From the IMG/VR virus record IMGVR_UViG_3300018420_000026, positions 1-48,644 of that record: a stretch of DNA of 48,644 nt. The stretch is one strand, 5' to 3'. The first letter of the stretch is position 1. The number at the start of each line of letters is the position of its first letter. Below, piece by piece: positions 26,022 to 36,800 of this stretch. The notes beneath the pieces are model-generated. The model was not told where the DNA came from, searched no databases, and was given only the letters and a program-made list of their open reading frames with translations. A program made the position numbers and the translations under genes. This DNA is from a virus.

Positions 26022-29000
26022 ATGGCAATAAAATTTACAGATTTAACAGCAGTTCAGACTCTAACAGCAAATGATGTGTTTGCTGTAGCAGTTAGTGCAA
26101 CCGGCAATTCTGCTAAGATAAATTTTTCTGATTTAAAATCTATTGTTGTAGATGCTTCGACATTTGCTAACAATGCAGGAAACATGGTATCTGCTTTAAA
26201 CGCATATGATTCGGGTAACGGAACCAACCTACTAAATGCTGATAAATTAGATGGCCAACAAGGGTCATATTACCTAGAATACAGCAATCTTCAAAATACT
26301 CCCACAATACCGACAGACCTACACGACTTAAATAATGCTCAGGTTGAAGCAGGCGGCATTGGCGGATTTATACGATTAAGGCCATCAGATAGTAAACTGA
26401 TTTTCCAGAAAAAGGAAAATGGCGCATTAACATCTGTTCCTGTAATTATCACAACTAGTAATATTGAAGAAGGTCTTAATAAGTTCTATACTGATGATCG
26501 TGTTGAAACATACTTCGATGGCAATTTTGCTGCTTATTTCAACAAGTACAATATTACTTTTGATGAAGGTAATGTAATCGATAGTTATTTTGATACTGTT
26601 GGGTATGCACCTATTGTTAGTCAATCTAACGAAACTAATGTTATTAGAATAAAAACTGAAGGTCAAATTCCTGGCACCAGTGCTGACTTTCCTAAGAGAG
26701 ATCAAACCGGAAGATTTTTATCATATCAACCAGGAACAAACATTAGATTGTTTGGTGCCGATTCTAGTAACGCAGCGACACCAATAACAAATCAGGCAGA
26801 TTTTTCAATTGTTGTTGAAGGATTTAACACATATGCTGATTCAAACTTTTCTGGTGGCGTACCAACATTTGATGCAACTACAGGTATTGCAAATAACACT
26901 ATCACGTTTGCTAGTCCTCATGGGTTTGATAATTATGATGCTGTAATCTATGCATCAGGTGGCGCAGGTGCTGTTATTGGGTTAGAAGAAGGTAAAACAT
27001 ATTACATATATAACCCTAGCAATAATGCAAATTCCGTTCAACTTGTTGATGTTCTAAATGGAACAATAGCAAAAACTTTTGATGTAGGTTCAGGTAATTC
27101 GCATACATTGACTCCAGTTCAAATATCAACGCCTTTTCAGCGCATCACATATAGCATTTGTGAATGGGACATGTCTACAGGAAAGATTTCTGCACCTACA
27201 GGCGAACAATCAGTTAATGTTGGCACTCCTGTAGCACCTGCATTAACTGACCAAGAAAGATTGACATACTTGTCTGAAAATCAAAATAGAATCCTTGAAT
27301 CATTTAGTGTAGAAAATTTTGTCAAATTACAATTGACACATAATAGTGAAGGATCTGTAACATCAGGCATAACCCCAGGTAAAGGGTTGTGTGTATATAG
27401 ACGTGTGGCACAAGTCAACACAATCGCAGAACAATTAAAAGGTGAACCTAAACTAGTTGCTGTTGTAGGTCCACTAGATATGAAAAATGATACATGGATA
27501 GATTATTACACTGACGATGTTTTAACACATTCAGGTAAAAATCAAATCGACAACTCATATTTGCCTGAAAACACTGTACACTTTAAACCATTTCAGGTTC
27601 CCCTTGCATCAAATGGAGCAAGAGGTTGGGTTGATGCGACAATTGAATCTATCGAATATCAAAATGAAGTGAACCCTACCCTTAGCACATACATTGATTT
27701 GACATTGCAAGGCAATGTGATAATGGATTCGGGTGAAACAAATGGTGTTTGGATTTCACATAATGATACTGCCAAGATTCAAACTGCTATCACAGCAAAT
27801 TCTGATTCAGGAAGAAAGGCGATTCAATTCAATCCCAAAACATATATCGTAACACAGTTAGTAGTACCAGATAACTTTAGTATTGCTGGATACGCATATA
27901 ACACAAAATTGACAAAATTGCCTTGGTCAGGATGGACAGGATCAGGAGCAACATCTTCAACAACAATTCTTAAGTCAGCTGATCAAAGTTTAAGAAACAC
28001 AAGTTTTGTAGGATTTGATATTGACGGCAATTCAATAAACTCTATCGGGTTTGATGATACTAGTAATATCACATTAAATTACGCAGTTGACGTAGGACAA
28101 TTTAGTGATAGTGTGTTATTTGATAAAGTCAGAATACGCAAACCTATAGGCGGCGGAATTTATGCACCTGATCCTACTAATTTGAAAGTGATAGGTTGTG
28201 AAGCATTAGATTCAGGCATAACCGATAGGCATGTATTCTCACCGCTTATTGCTAGCGGCGGTATAGTCACTTCAATATCATCCAACAGATTTGAAAACTT
28301 TTCTAAAGGTGCTATTGACATTTCTCTTACTGACAAGGGTTCTGTAGAGGGTAATATCATTTCAAATTGCGGTTCAGGACTTATTGTGTTCGGATCAAAA
28401 TTCATGATTTCATCACCAAATGTGCTTACTGGTCCTGCAGGTGAGTTCTTACCTGCTCCTGACATTTACAATTCAGAATATGATCTTATTAATATTGATC
28501 TTACTTCTGTTAGTTTATCGTCAAGCGGCCCATCTTCATTTGACTCTGATTTCCACAAGTATCAAGAAAACGGAGAAGTTTATGACTTCGGTGCTTCGTT
28601 ACCTGAATATAAAATATTTGCAATTAAGAAAACTGCTAGTGGCGAAGAAAGTATTTGGATCGAGGATTTAACTGCACCCACAGGTACATCTCAAGAAATA
28701 GTAGTTGCAACATTTGATGCTACTGATGACACTGTATACGATTTTGTAAATAATAATATTACTGTTACAGTGCCTGCCGGTATTGTTAATGGTCTTGCTA
28801 CAGGAGATCCTGTGGTATACAATAAAGGATTAGATAGTAATCAAGATGGTGCAGTGTCACCTTCACCTGATTTGGTTGACGGTACAACATATTTTGTTTC
28901 AATACCCATACCTGCTACTCCTAATGTTATTCGTTTGTACACTGACCGAGTAGGTGCGCTAAGCGCTGATCCTGCTAAAGAGGTTACATTCACAAATGCT

Positions 29001-29681
29001 GCTGGGCCACAACAAAACGGTGCAACAGGATCGCAACACACTTTAACACGAAATGCATTCTTAGGAATTGTAAATAGGTACGAATCAGGTAACCTGCCGT
29101 CTGAAGGCGGATTCCAGTGGACAATACCAAGTGACACAGTTCGCAAAATTAAGTTCTCTGGTCAACCATACACTGCGGATTATCTAAAGAATCCGAACAA
29201 CACTATCTATTATAATAATGGTGGGACATTTGCAATGACTACAGGTGATCCTGATCACATAGGAATTGGTTGGTCAGCGACTATTACAGCACCAGTAGAT
29301 GCAGCAATTATAGTGAATAATGCAGGTAATCCTGGAACATGGACCCAACCAGGCGGCCCAGGAACACCTGTTTATTACACCATCACTGTTAGGGATTATA
29401 AATACTTAGGTCTAGGTAGAAAAGTAAGACCTAAAGATTTAGGTGTATCACAGCATTTGAACTTCAGTACAGGTGTAGATCCTAGTCCGGGTGCTACTGC
29501 CCCAGATGAGTTCGGAATTATAACAGATATCAGTGATGGCACAGAACAAAAAATAATACAAATAGAATGGCCGAATGCGTATTTCAACAACACACCAGAT
29601 TCAGGCGGTGCAGTAGGCGGGTCAGGTGGTATACTAGAAGTAGAAGATACGTTTGTAATAGCAACCGGAAGGATTAAATAA
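26022..29681 (+). CDS. Tail fibre protein with right-handed beta-helix (pectate-lyase-like) domain
   Basis: The 1219-residue product begins like many phage fibres (FTDLTAVQTLTANDVFAVAV, then LDGQQGSYYLEYSNLQNTPT, then EGLNKFYTDDRVETYFD). Residues about 283-363 and 895-1010 each hold a module shared with other proteins here (SPHGFDNYDAVIYASGG; NGLATGDPVVYNKG). Residues about 585-830 fit a parallel beta-helix of the pectate-lyase-3 type: KIQTAITANSDSGRKAIQFN, then KTYIVTQLVVPDNFSIAGYA, and later coils such as SISSNRFENFSKGAIDISLT and SVEGNIISNCGSGLIV. Such domains in tailspikes bind or cleave surface polysaccharide. Catalytic residues cannot be assigned by eye. Four bases separate it from the next gene. 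Confidence 0.82.
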   Translation: MAIKFTDLTAVQTLTANDVFAVAVSATGNSAKINFSDLKSIVVDASTFANNAGNMVSALNAYDSGNGTNLLNADKLDGQQGSYYLEYSNLQNTPTIPTDLHDLNNAQVEAGGIGGFIRLRPSDSKLIFQKKENGALTSVPVIITTSNIEEGLNKFYTDDRVETYFDGNFAAYFNKYNITFDEGNVIDSYFDTVGYAPIVSQSNETNVIRIKTEGQIPGTSADFPKRDQTGRFLSYQPGTNIRLFGADSSNAATPITNQADFSIVVEGFNTYADSNFSGGVPTFDATTGIANNTITFASPHGFDNYDAVIYASGGAGAVIGLEEGKTYYIYNPSNNANSVQLVDVLNGTIAKTFDVGSGNSHTLTPVQISTPFQRITYSICEWDMSTGKISAPTGEQSVNVGTPVAPALTDQERLTYLSENQNRILESFSVENFVKLQLTHNSEGSVTSGITPGKGLCVYRRVAQVNTIAEQLKGEPKLVAVVGPLDMKNDTWIDYYTDDVLTHSGKNQIDNSYLPENTVHFKPFQVPLASNGARGWVDATIESIEYQNEVNPTLSTYIDLTLQGNVIMDSGETNGVWISHNDTAKIQTAITANSDSGRKAIQFNPKTYIVTQLVVPDNFSIAGYAYNTKLTKLPWSGWTGSGATSSTTILKSADQSLRNTSFVGFDIDGNSINSIGFDDTSNITLNYAVDVGQFSDSVLFDKVRIRKPIGGGIYAPDPTNLKVIGCEALDSGITDRHVFSPLIASGGIVTSISSNRFENFSKGAIDISLTDKGSVEGNIISNCGSGLIVFGSKFMISSPNVLTGPAGEFLPAPDIYNSEYDLINIDLTSVSLSSSGPSSFDSDFHKYQENGEVYDFGASLPEYKIFAIKKTASGEESIWIEDLTAPTGTSQEIVVATFDATDDTVYDFVNNNITVTVPAGIVNGLATGDPVVYNKGLDSNQDGAVSPSPDLVDGTTYFVSIPIPATPNVIRLYTDRVGALSADPAKEVTFTNAAGPQQNGATGSQHTLTRNAFLGIVNRYESGNLPSEGGFQWTIPSDTVRKIKFSGQPYTADYLKNPNNTIYYNNGGTFAMTTGDPDHIGIGWSATITAPVDAAIIVNNAGNPGTWTQPGGPGTPVYYTITVRDYKYLGLGRKVRPKDLGVSQHLNFSTGVDPSPGATAPDEFGIITDISDGTEQKIIQIEWPNAYFNNTPDSGGAVGGSGGILEVEDTFVIATGRIK

Positions 29682-29684
29682 CAT

Positions 29685-32600
29685 ATGTCTAGTTTAACAA
29701 ATATTAATAACAACTCGAGAGTAGTCAACGTAGGTAGAACTACCCCAGTTGCTCCAGGTCAGCAACCAGCAGCGAAATCAATTCCTGTTGTATTGGCTAG
29801 TGATCAATCTGCTATTCCGGTTGTTGAACAAAACAAAGTTCAATCAGAAGTATCACTATCGTTACTGGGTATTCCTAGATCGGAAGTTGCTCTTGGTATC
29901 TTTGCTGATGTTAATACATACGATGTGAACCCAACAGAATGGTCATCAAGTCCTCAATATTATAATAAGGACCAAGCTAAGGGTTATGGTATTAAGCATT
30001 TGCCTAACGAAGCGGGTGCACTTGTTGAAGCACCTCGTGATAAAAAGGCAGTATTGACTTCTAAGCGTTTCTTCAGATACCAACCAGGTCGTGTATCTGC
30101 GGCAACCTTTGGTGTGAAAGCATCTGTTTCAGACGCACACTACGCTCGCAATCCAGTTATTCGTAAATATGGTATTTTCGATAACTTTGATGGGTATTAT
30201 TGGGAATCGATACAATCGGGACAAGAAGATAATTTTAGTGTTGTACGTAGAACACAATCATTGCTTAAGTTCCCATCATCACCTTTCGGATTAACATCTG
30301 AGTTATTAAGAAAACCTGAAGGATCTGGTGAAGATGACAAAGCAATTCCATTTAATCAAACTGATGATTATCGTGTTGTTGGTAAAGAAGGTACTGAAAT
30401 AAAAGGCGGCAACTATGTACGTGAAGTCGACCAATTATTAGAAGATAGTATTGATCTTGCAGTAGGTGCATTTGACGATTTGTTGACTGGTTCTAATGGT
30501 GCTCCTGCAACAAATGCTTTGAAAACATATTTTGAAGGCATTAATGATGCGGCTGCGGAACAAGTGTATAGAGATAAATGTCATCGTGATGCCAAATTCT
30601 GGATTGACATGATGGCAATGGATTTGGAGTGGGGAGGAAATGGTCACACAAATCTTAATACTAAGAACTACACAACTGCGTTATTGAATAACTCGGGTGC
30701 TGAAGCAGCATTTTATACACAACTGCGGGCGAAGATCGGCAACAGTAATGTGTATGGTAGTAATTCAGGGACTGTTTGGTCAGCAACAAGTGTAGGGTTA
30801 GACGCTTTAACTAATATTCCAATATTATTTTTTACCGCAGTTACCGGAAATAATCAGGGTACATTATACCAAGCATACACAAATTCAACAAATAATAACA
30901 ATCTAAGATTTGGGTCAAAAAGCAGAATTGAAACATTATTCGATACCAGAAAGCATTATTGGTCATACTTTGTTTCATCGTTTCAATACAATTCTAGTGA
31001 TGTTGATGATAAAAACAATTATCAGACGTATGAATTCCAAACCAATTCTATTAACGCTTTGTTTACACCTGACACCGAAGATGATTTAGAAAGTTTGGTA
31101 GGATATAATTTAACATCCGATCCTACTTCTGGTGTATATTATCCTTATTCTGAAGGCAACACACTACTTGCTGCTGACTTGCCCAACTCTGGATCAGATA
31201 TTCCTTTGACTGCCGATCAGGCACTTGCCTTAAACGAATATTATCAAAATATCAAGTTTAAATGCTCTCGAGATATTGAATACGTCATTAACGGGTACAA
31301 GAATGATACTGCTGGTGGTGGTAATGCAGAAACATTATACAACGCTTCAATGTACTATAAAGGTGCAGGACTTTCAATCTACACTCAAACAGAAAATGGT
31401 ATTCCGCAAGAAGTTGCTAAGCACAAACACTTGAGAGATTGGATCAAAACTGATTTGAATGATGGTCAACTATCTTTAGGTGCAACATCAAGTACTGTTA
31501 GTGAAATTGATGAATTGTCAGACGTTGTAATTGATAACTTCACCACAGAAACGACTGAAGGTGTCGAATTAGGGACACGAGGATTTGCAGGTAACTTAGT
31601 TGTTTTCCGTGATGGTTTGTTAATGGTTCATGCTGCTGTAAATGATCCGAACTTGTTAAAAGAAATTAAATCTATAAAAGCGCATGTTGCAAGACCTACC
31701 ATTGAAAGTGAACCCACACGATTTAAATTGACTCGTGGTATTGTTACATTTGGTCAAAAAGTTCGTGTCACTAACCTTGATGGCGAAACAGTTATCGGCG
31801 GCGGCAGTGAAATAACTTTAGGCAACAAAACACTTACTCCTACAGAAACTAAGTACGGCAAGATATATAATGTAAGTCGTGTCTACGGACCAACAGGAAA
31901 CGAATTTAGTTTACAAGATCAAGACGGAAATGATGTGTACGCTGAAAAAAGCGGGAATCTTTCAGATGATACTATTTACATTGAAACAGTTGTTCCGTTT
32001 ATAGGTGATGTCACATATGATCCTGCAACCTATAGGGTTCAAGAAAGACCTGAAGGAATGATTAGAAACGGTGATGGTAGTAATTTTGAAGGCGTGCTTA
32101 ATGAAAATGATGATCCGTTCCCTAAAGGTATGCAATGGCCATTAATGTATTCATCATCAACGCAACTTAAAGATACTACAGCGAAATACATAGGTCATAT
32201 CAACACTACGCTGAGTCCTAATGATGCAACAGAGATCGGAACAATTCGTCAAGAATACGATAAATTAAACTTTACTCCCGAGTATATTAACTGGATTAAG
32301 AATAATGTTAAACCAGAATTCTGGGGCGTTTATGAATATCGTGTGCCACGTTCACGCTTCAGTCATGATAAGTTAGACGGTAAAACGACTAAGAGAGTAT
32401 ACAGTGATTTGGCAACAGGTGCAACGGGTATTGTTCGACCAGGTATGGAAGTTCTTAATGATGACGGTGTATGGGTTGATGCTACATCAGAATATGAATT
32501 TGACTTCACTAAAGTAACGATGCTTAAGATTGAATTCTCATGGTATGGTGCGGTAGGTGCATTGTTCCTTGCATATGTTCCAATTGGTAACGGTGAAGCA

Positions 32601-33896
32601 CGATGGGTACGAGTACATCACCTAAGAGCATCGAATCAGTTGAAGATCGCATCTCTTGGTAACGCAACATTGCCAATCACATACAACGTATGGGGTGGTG
32701 GTTCAACTGATACATTAGGTGACGGCGAAACCAAGACACACACATACGGAACATCGCAAAGTCATCACATTGTTAAGTATGGTGCTTCATACTACATTGA
32801 TGGTGGTGACCGTGGTACTGTTCGCCTATACAGCCATAACAATAACGATACTGTTGCTTCACATGGTAAACAATGGGAGATTGAGTCTGGCAATACCTAT
32901 ACTGCCGCAGAGTACGCATTTGATCCAAGCAACACTCAGACGATTAGTACAGATGCTACTGATTTACCACTAGGTGCTGATCTTGTTTACTTCATGGGTG
33001 CGCAAGTCAAAACTAACAATCCTATTGACACAGGAATCAAAGTAGATTGGATTGATGCAGCGAATAATAAAATTTACTTTACAAGAATGCCGCAAGGTAC
33101 TGGGTTGACACTTATTCCTGATCGTGCTGATTTAGTATACGGGTTAGAGACAAAAGATGTAATTAAGAGTACAATTGAAGGTAATCCTGTTCGTAACCGT
33201 GTTCAAGTTTATCCTACTAAAATGTCTACCGCAAATATGGGCAATAAACCAGTTCGATTAAGAATGAAGCGTACACCCATATTCCAGACTTTAGCACAAC
33301 CTCAGGGGACATTTGCATTAACTGCTGAGCATATCATTTCACCATCGAATAATCCTCTTCCGTTTACTGATGGTTCTACACCTTACTTGCAAAATGGCGA
33401 AGAGTTATTTGGCTGGTTCGAGGGTCTTGTTGGCGGTGTTGATAACGAAACCATTTTTGGTAGATTGTATAAAGAAACTAATCAATATTATTTTGAAGTT
33501 TTACAATCTTTCAATGATGTTGTTGTGCTTAATAATGCTGGCGAATTCTTGGCAGACAGACGATATGTTCGTGGCGGCAACACTGATGGCGAAGTTGTGA
33601 CTTCTACTACTGAAACAAAAAATCTTGTTCCTTTAGCAGATCAATTAACATCTGTAAATGCTATAAATAATACTGTAGTTCCTATTCCAAATACAGGTTC
33701 GAATGTTGCAACATTATATTTACAACCTAACGGAACTGAACAGGTTAATCTTGATACGTATTTTGATTATAACAAAGAATATTTATCATATCCATTGACA
33801 GATCAAGCAGAGACATTGTATTTTGCTATTGATTCTGATAACCCTGTAAGCGAAAAACATGATATTGCAGTAGGATTGACATGGGAAGAACAATAG
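29685..33896 (+). CDS. Large tail fibre/structural protein, first of a tandem paralogous pair
   Basis: The 1403-residue product has an N-terminal motif common in phage tail proteins (AKSIPVVLASDQSAIPVVEQ, residues 28-47), followed by SEVSLSLLGIPRSEVALGIF and ADVNTYDVNPTEW. Later landmarks are RFFRYQPGRVSAATFGVKAS, LKIEFSWYGAVGALFLAYVP, GNGEARWVRVHHLRASNQLK and KYGASYYIDGGDRGTVRLY. The same series, in the same order, occurs in the next gene, so the two arose by duplication. Residues about 230-640 have no obvious equivalent in the second copy. No enzymatic motif was recognised. Position and size suggest a long fibre segment or a large peripheral structural protein. It abuts the paralogue directly: TAG ends at 33896 and ATG begins at 33897. 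Confidence 0.8.
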   Translation: MSSLTNINNNSRVVNVGRTTPVAPGQQPAAKSIPVVLASDQSAIPVVEQNKVQSEVSLSLLGIPRSEVALGIFADVNTYDVNPTEWSSSPQYYNKDQAKGYGIKHLPNEAGALVEAPRDKKAVLTSKRFFRYQPGRVSAATFGVKASVSDAHYARNPVIRKYGIFDNFDGYYWESIQSGQEDNFSVVRRTQSLLKFPSSPFGLTSELLRKPEGSGEDDKAIPFNQTDDYRVVGKEGTEIKGGNYVREVDQLLEDSIDLAVGAFDDLLTGSNGAPATNALKTYFEGINDAAAEQVYRDKCHRDAKFWIDMMAMDLEWGGNGHTNLNTKNYTTALLNNSGAEAAFYTQLRAKIGNSNVYGSNSGTVWSATSVGLDALTNIPILFFTAVTGNNQGTLYQAYTNSTNNNNLRFGSKSRIETLFDTRKHYWSYFVSSFQYNSSDVDDKNNYQTYEFQTNSINALFTPDTEDDLESLVGYNLTSDPTSGVYYPYSEGNTLLAADLPNSGSDIPLTADQALALNEYYQNIKFKCSRDIEYVINGYKNDTAGGGNAETLYNASMYYKGAGLSIYTQTENGIPQEVAKHKHLRDWIKTDLNDGQLSLGATSSTVSEIDELSDVVIDNFTTETTEGVELGTRGFAGNLVVFRDGLLMVHAAVNDPNLLKEIKSIKAHVARPTIESEPTRFKLTRGIVTFGQKVRVTNLDGETVIGGGSEITLGNKTLTPTETKYGKIYNVSRVYGPTGNEFSLQDQDGNDVYAEKSGNLSDDTIYIETVVPFIGDVTYDPATYRVQERPEGMIRNGDGSNFEGVLNENDDPFPKGMQWPLMYSSSTQLKDTTAKYIGHINTTLSPNDATEIGTIRQEYDKLNFTPEYINWIKNNVKPEFWGVYEYRVPRSRFSHDKLDGKTTKRVYSDLATGATGIVRPGMEVLNDDGVWVDATSEYEFDFTKVTMLKIEFSWYGAVGALFLAYVPIGNGEARWVRVHHLRASNQLKIASLGNATLPITYNVWGGGSTDTLGDGETKTHTYGTSQSHHIVKYGASYYIDGGDRGTVRLYSHNNNDTVASHGKQWEIESGNTYTAAEYAFDPSNTQTISTDATDLPLGADLVYFMGAQVKTNNPIDTGIKVDWIDAANNKIYFTRMPQGTGLTLIPDRADLVYGLETKDVIKSTIEGNPVRNRVQVYPTKMSTANMGNKPVRLRMKRTPIFQTLAQPQGTFALTAEHIISPSNNPLPFTDGSTPYLQNGEELFGWFEGLVGGVDNETIFGRLYKETNQYYFEVLQSFNDVVVLNNAGEFLADRRYVRGGNTDGEVVTSTTETKNLVPLADQLTSVNAINNTVVPIPNTGSNVATLYLQPNGTEQVNLDTYFDYNKEYLSYPLTDQAETLYFAIDSDNPVSEKHDIAVGLTWEEQ

Positions 33897-36800
33897 ATGC
33901 CAAGACAGGTAAAAATTGGATTTGATAAGACGCCTGCGCCTATATCAAAATCCTATCATCAGTTAGTTGATTTACAAGGTACCCCGCTTACTGATGCGGC
34001 GGGGAACCCTCTTGTAACTGAAGATAATGCAAGAGATTTAGCGTTTACAGTTGCATCAAACTCGCTTCCTGCCGTTGTAGGTAACAAAGTAAAGAAGGAA
34101 GCGATTCCTGTCACTGAAGTTTTTGCAAACGAATCAGAAGTTAGTTCAACGCTACTCGGCGTAACTCGTGCGGAAGAGCAATTAAGTTTATTTGCTGACG
34201 TATCTACGTACGGCCTCGATCCTGATAATTGGAATTATTATACAGTAGGAAACGGAAAAATACCTGCTGCATGGTATAATAGAAAGCATCCTATTTTTAA
34301 GAAAAGAGGGTTTGCTGAGTTTCACGAAGAAACAAATGAACAAGCGTTATACCTCTCATCATTTCCTGTGCAATACACATTTCCTGATCACCCAAATAAT
34401 GTACAAGATACTGTTCAGGCTTCATCTACCTTTGGTAAATATATAAGATTTCTTGCTTTAGGAAGATGGTTGTATGAGGTTTGGGCTCCTGTCAATCTAA
34501 GATTTGCTGAAGACAATTTTCTAAATGATTGTATAAGAATTGTTGATGTTGAAAATGAACCTTATGTTTTTGATAAGTATTCTGCGCAATCTCAAAATGA
34601 TAACTTTGATTTTGTGGGTACTGATAGTTTTAGGAATGTGAGATACGGAAATACTGCAACAGGTTTTTCAACACAAGATGCAATGGATCAAATTGAAAAA
34701 TGGACATTGTTCTATTTTAAAATTAGGTCAGATACCGATACTTATCCCTTGTTTACACTTGACAATGGTGTACAAATACCGTTTAAGACAGATGTTCAAA
34801 CTGGCAACCCTTTAATCAGACAATATATAGGCGAATATCAAGCGATTCAAAAATATGCAACGCAAGATTATACGCAACCTGGGGGGAATCCTAGCAACTT
34901 TACTGTAGGTGTATTAGAAAGTCGTAAGACATTCAGGTATCAACCTGGTCGTGTATCAGGATTCACTTTTGGATTAAGGGTTAAAAACAACCCAAGAGAA
35001 CAATCAGATAAAATTGAATGGGGTTGCGCAAACGATACCGATCAATATATGTTTCAGGTTACAGGATCTCAGTTTAACATTGTTCAAAGATCTACGATCA
35101 AAATACCCGATGCAGTTTTAGAAGACCCTGAAGGCATGAATTTAAATCCTGCTGATGATTTTAGGACACCTTTTGAAGATCAAGAATTTAATGAATTGAC
35201 TGGGACAAGGCAAGAACCTGCTCAACCACCAGGCAATGATAAATCAGAAAAAATGTATTCTGTCGTTGTTCCAAGAAGCAAATGGAATGGTGATGCCCTA
35301 GATGGTCAAGGACCGTCAGGGTATATTATAGACTTAGTGAATGTAACTATGTACAAGATTGAGTTTTCTTGGTATGGTGCTATTGGTGCTAAATTCTACG
35401 CATATGTTCCTGTAGGCAACGGAGATTGCAGATGGATTCTTTTGCATACTTGGATTATTGAAAACAAGCTAGAAAAACCTGCTTTGAAAGCAGCAGATTT
35501 TAAATTTAGATATGTAATATCAAATAAAAATACTGGCGGCATCGTAGAACCTGCTTATATTTACAAGTACGGGTCATCATATTATATTGATGGCGGCGAT
35601 GAAGGTAATATAACATTAAGCGGAACAACAAGTGATACAAGAACATTCTCTAGTACAAATTTAAGAGGGTCTGTTATTGCGCTTCATACAAAAACAAGAA
35701 TAACAAATTCATTTGGATACGATCCCGATAATAAAGCGTATAATGGCATCTTAAATAATAAAAAAGTTTATCCCATAACATTGGCCGGTATATCAGATAA
35801 AAACGTAAGGGTTGATATTACAAAAGTTAAGGTTAGTCCTGACGGTCATCATGGTACAAAGAGTGTTAGTTTGATTTCATCAGATAGATTTGATAAACCA
35901 GTTAATGTGAGATTCAATAACAGAAATCAAATATATTACGTTGAAAGCGAACAAAATCCTGATGTGTCTGATACGAATATTTTAACACCTTTAGATGCAA
36001 ACGCAAAACTCATCGGCCCAGGCATGGTGGGAATTTACTCTGTGCCTATCGAAGGGGAAACTGACATAGCTAGTGTAGGCAGAAGACGTAAAGGCGAAGG
36101 CAATAATTATTCAATTGCAATTGATCCTGAATATATAACTGTAGGTGAATCTGTGACTATTTCTGGCGATTTAGATGGTGACGGTCTGGCTGAAACCGTT
36201 GATATTAGTGACGGCCTTGATAATAATGTATTTGCTGCACATCTTTCAGGGTACAGAACAATTGTTCCGTCTGATACGCCAATAACTGCAAATAGATTTA
36301 AAATACATTTCTTAAATCCTCGACCAATTGATCCGAGGTCGCCTAATACTAGTGCAGCAGATTTTGCAATAGGAGTAACTCCTGATGTGCCTACCGAGTT
36401 TACTGAGATTGATGGTGATGATGTGATAGGGAATTTGAAATTTGGTACATCAAAACGTGTTTACCCTAAAGATCCGTCTGACTTAACAGTATATGATGAC
36501 ACTGATAACTTTTTTGACCCCCAAAAAGAATTGTTTGTCGAATGGTCTAGAAATTGGACGGCTTTTGACCTTGCAACGGGTGCAGATTTGAGAGAAGTGC
36601 AGAGCGGCAATGGTTCACGATTGGAACAAGATTACAGGATAAGAGGATCTGAGTTACCATTCAATGGCACGAAAGGTGTTCTAAGTTGTGTTCAAGGAAG
36701 AGTTGAAACATTGTCATATGATATTGACTCTGTTGACACTGATTTAACAAATGCGCCTGCAGGTATTATTGCTGATGCAAGAATTATATTCCAATCACTT

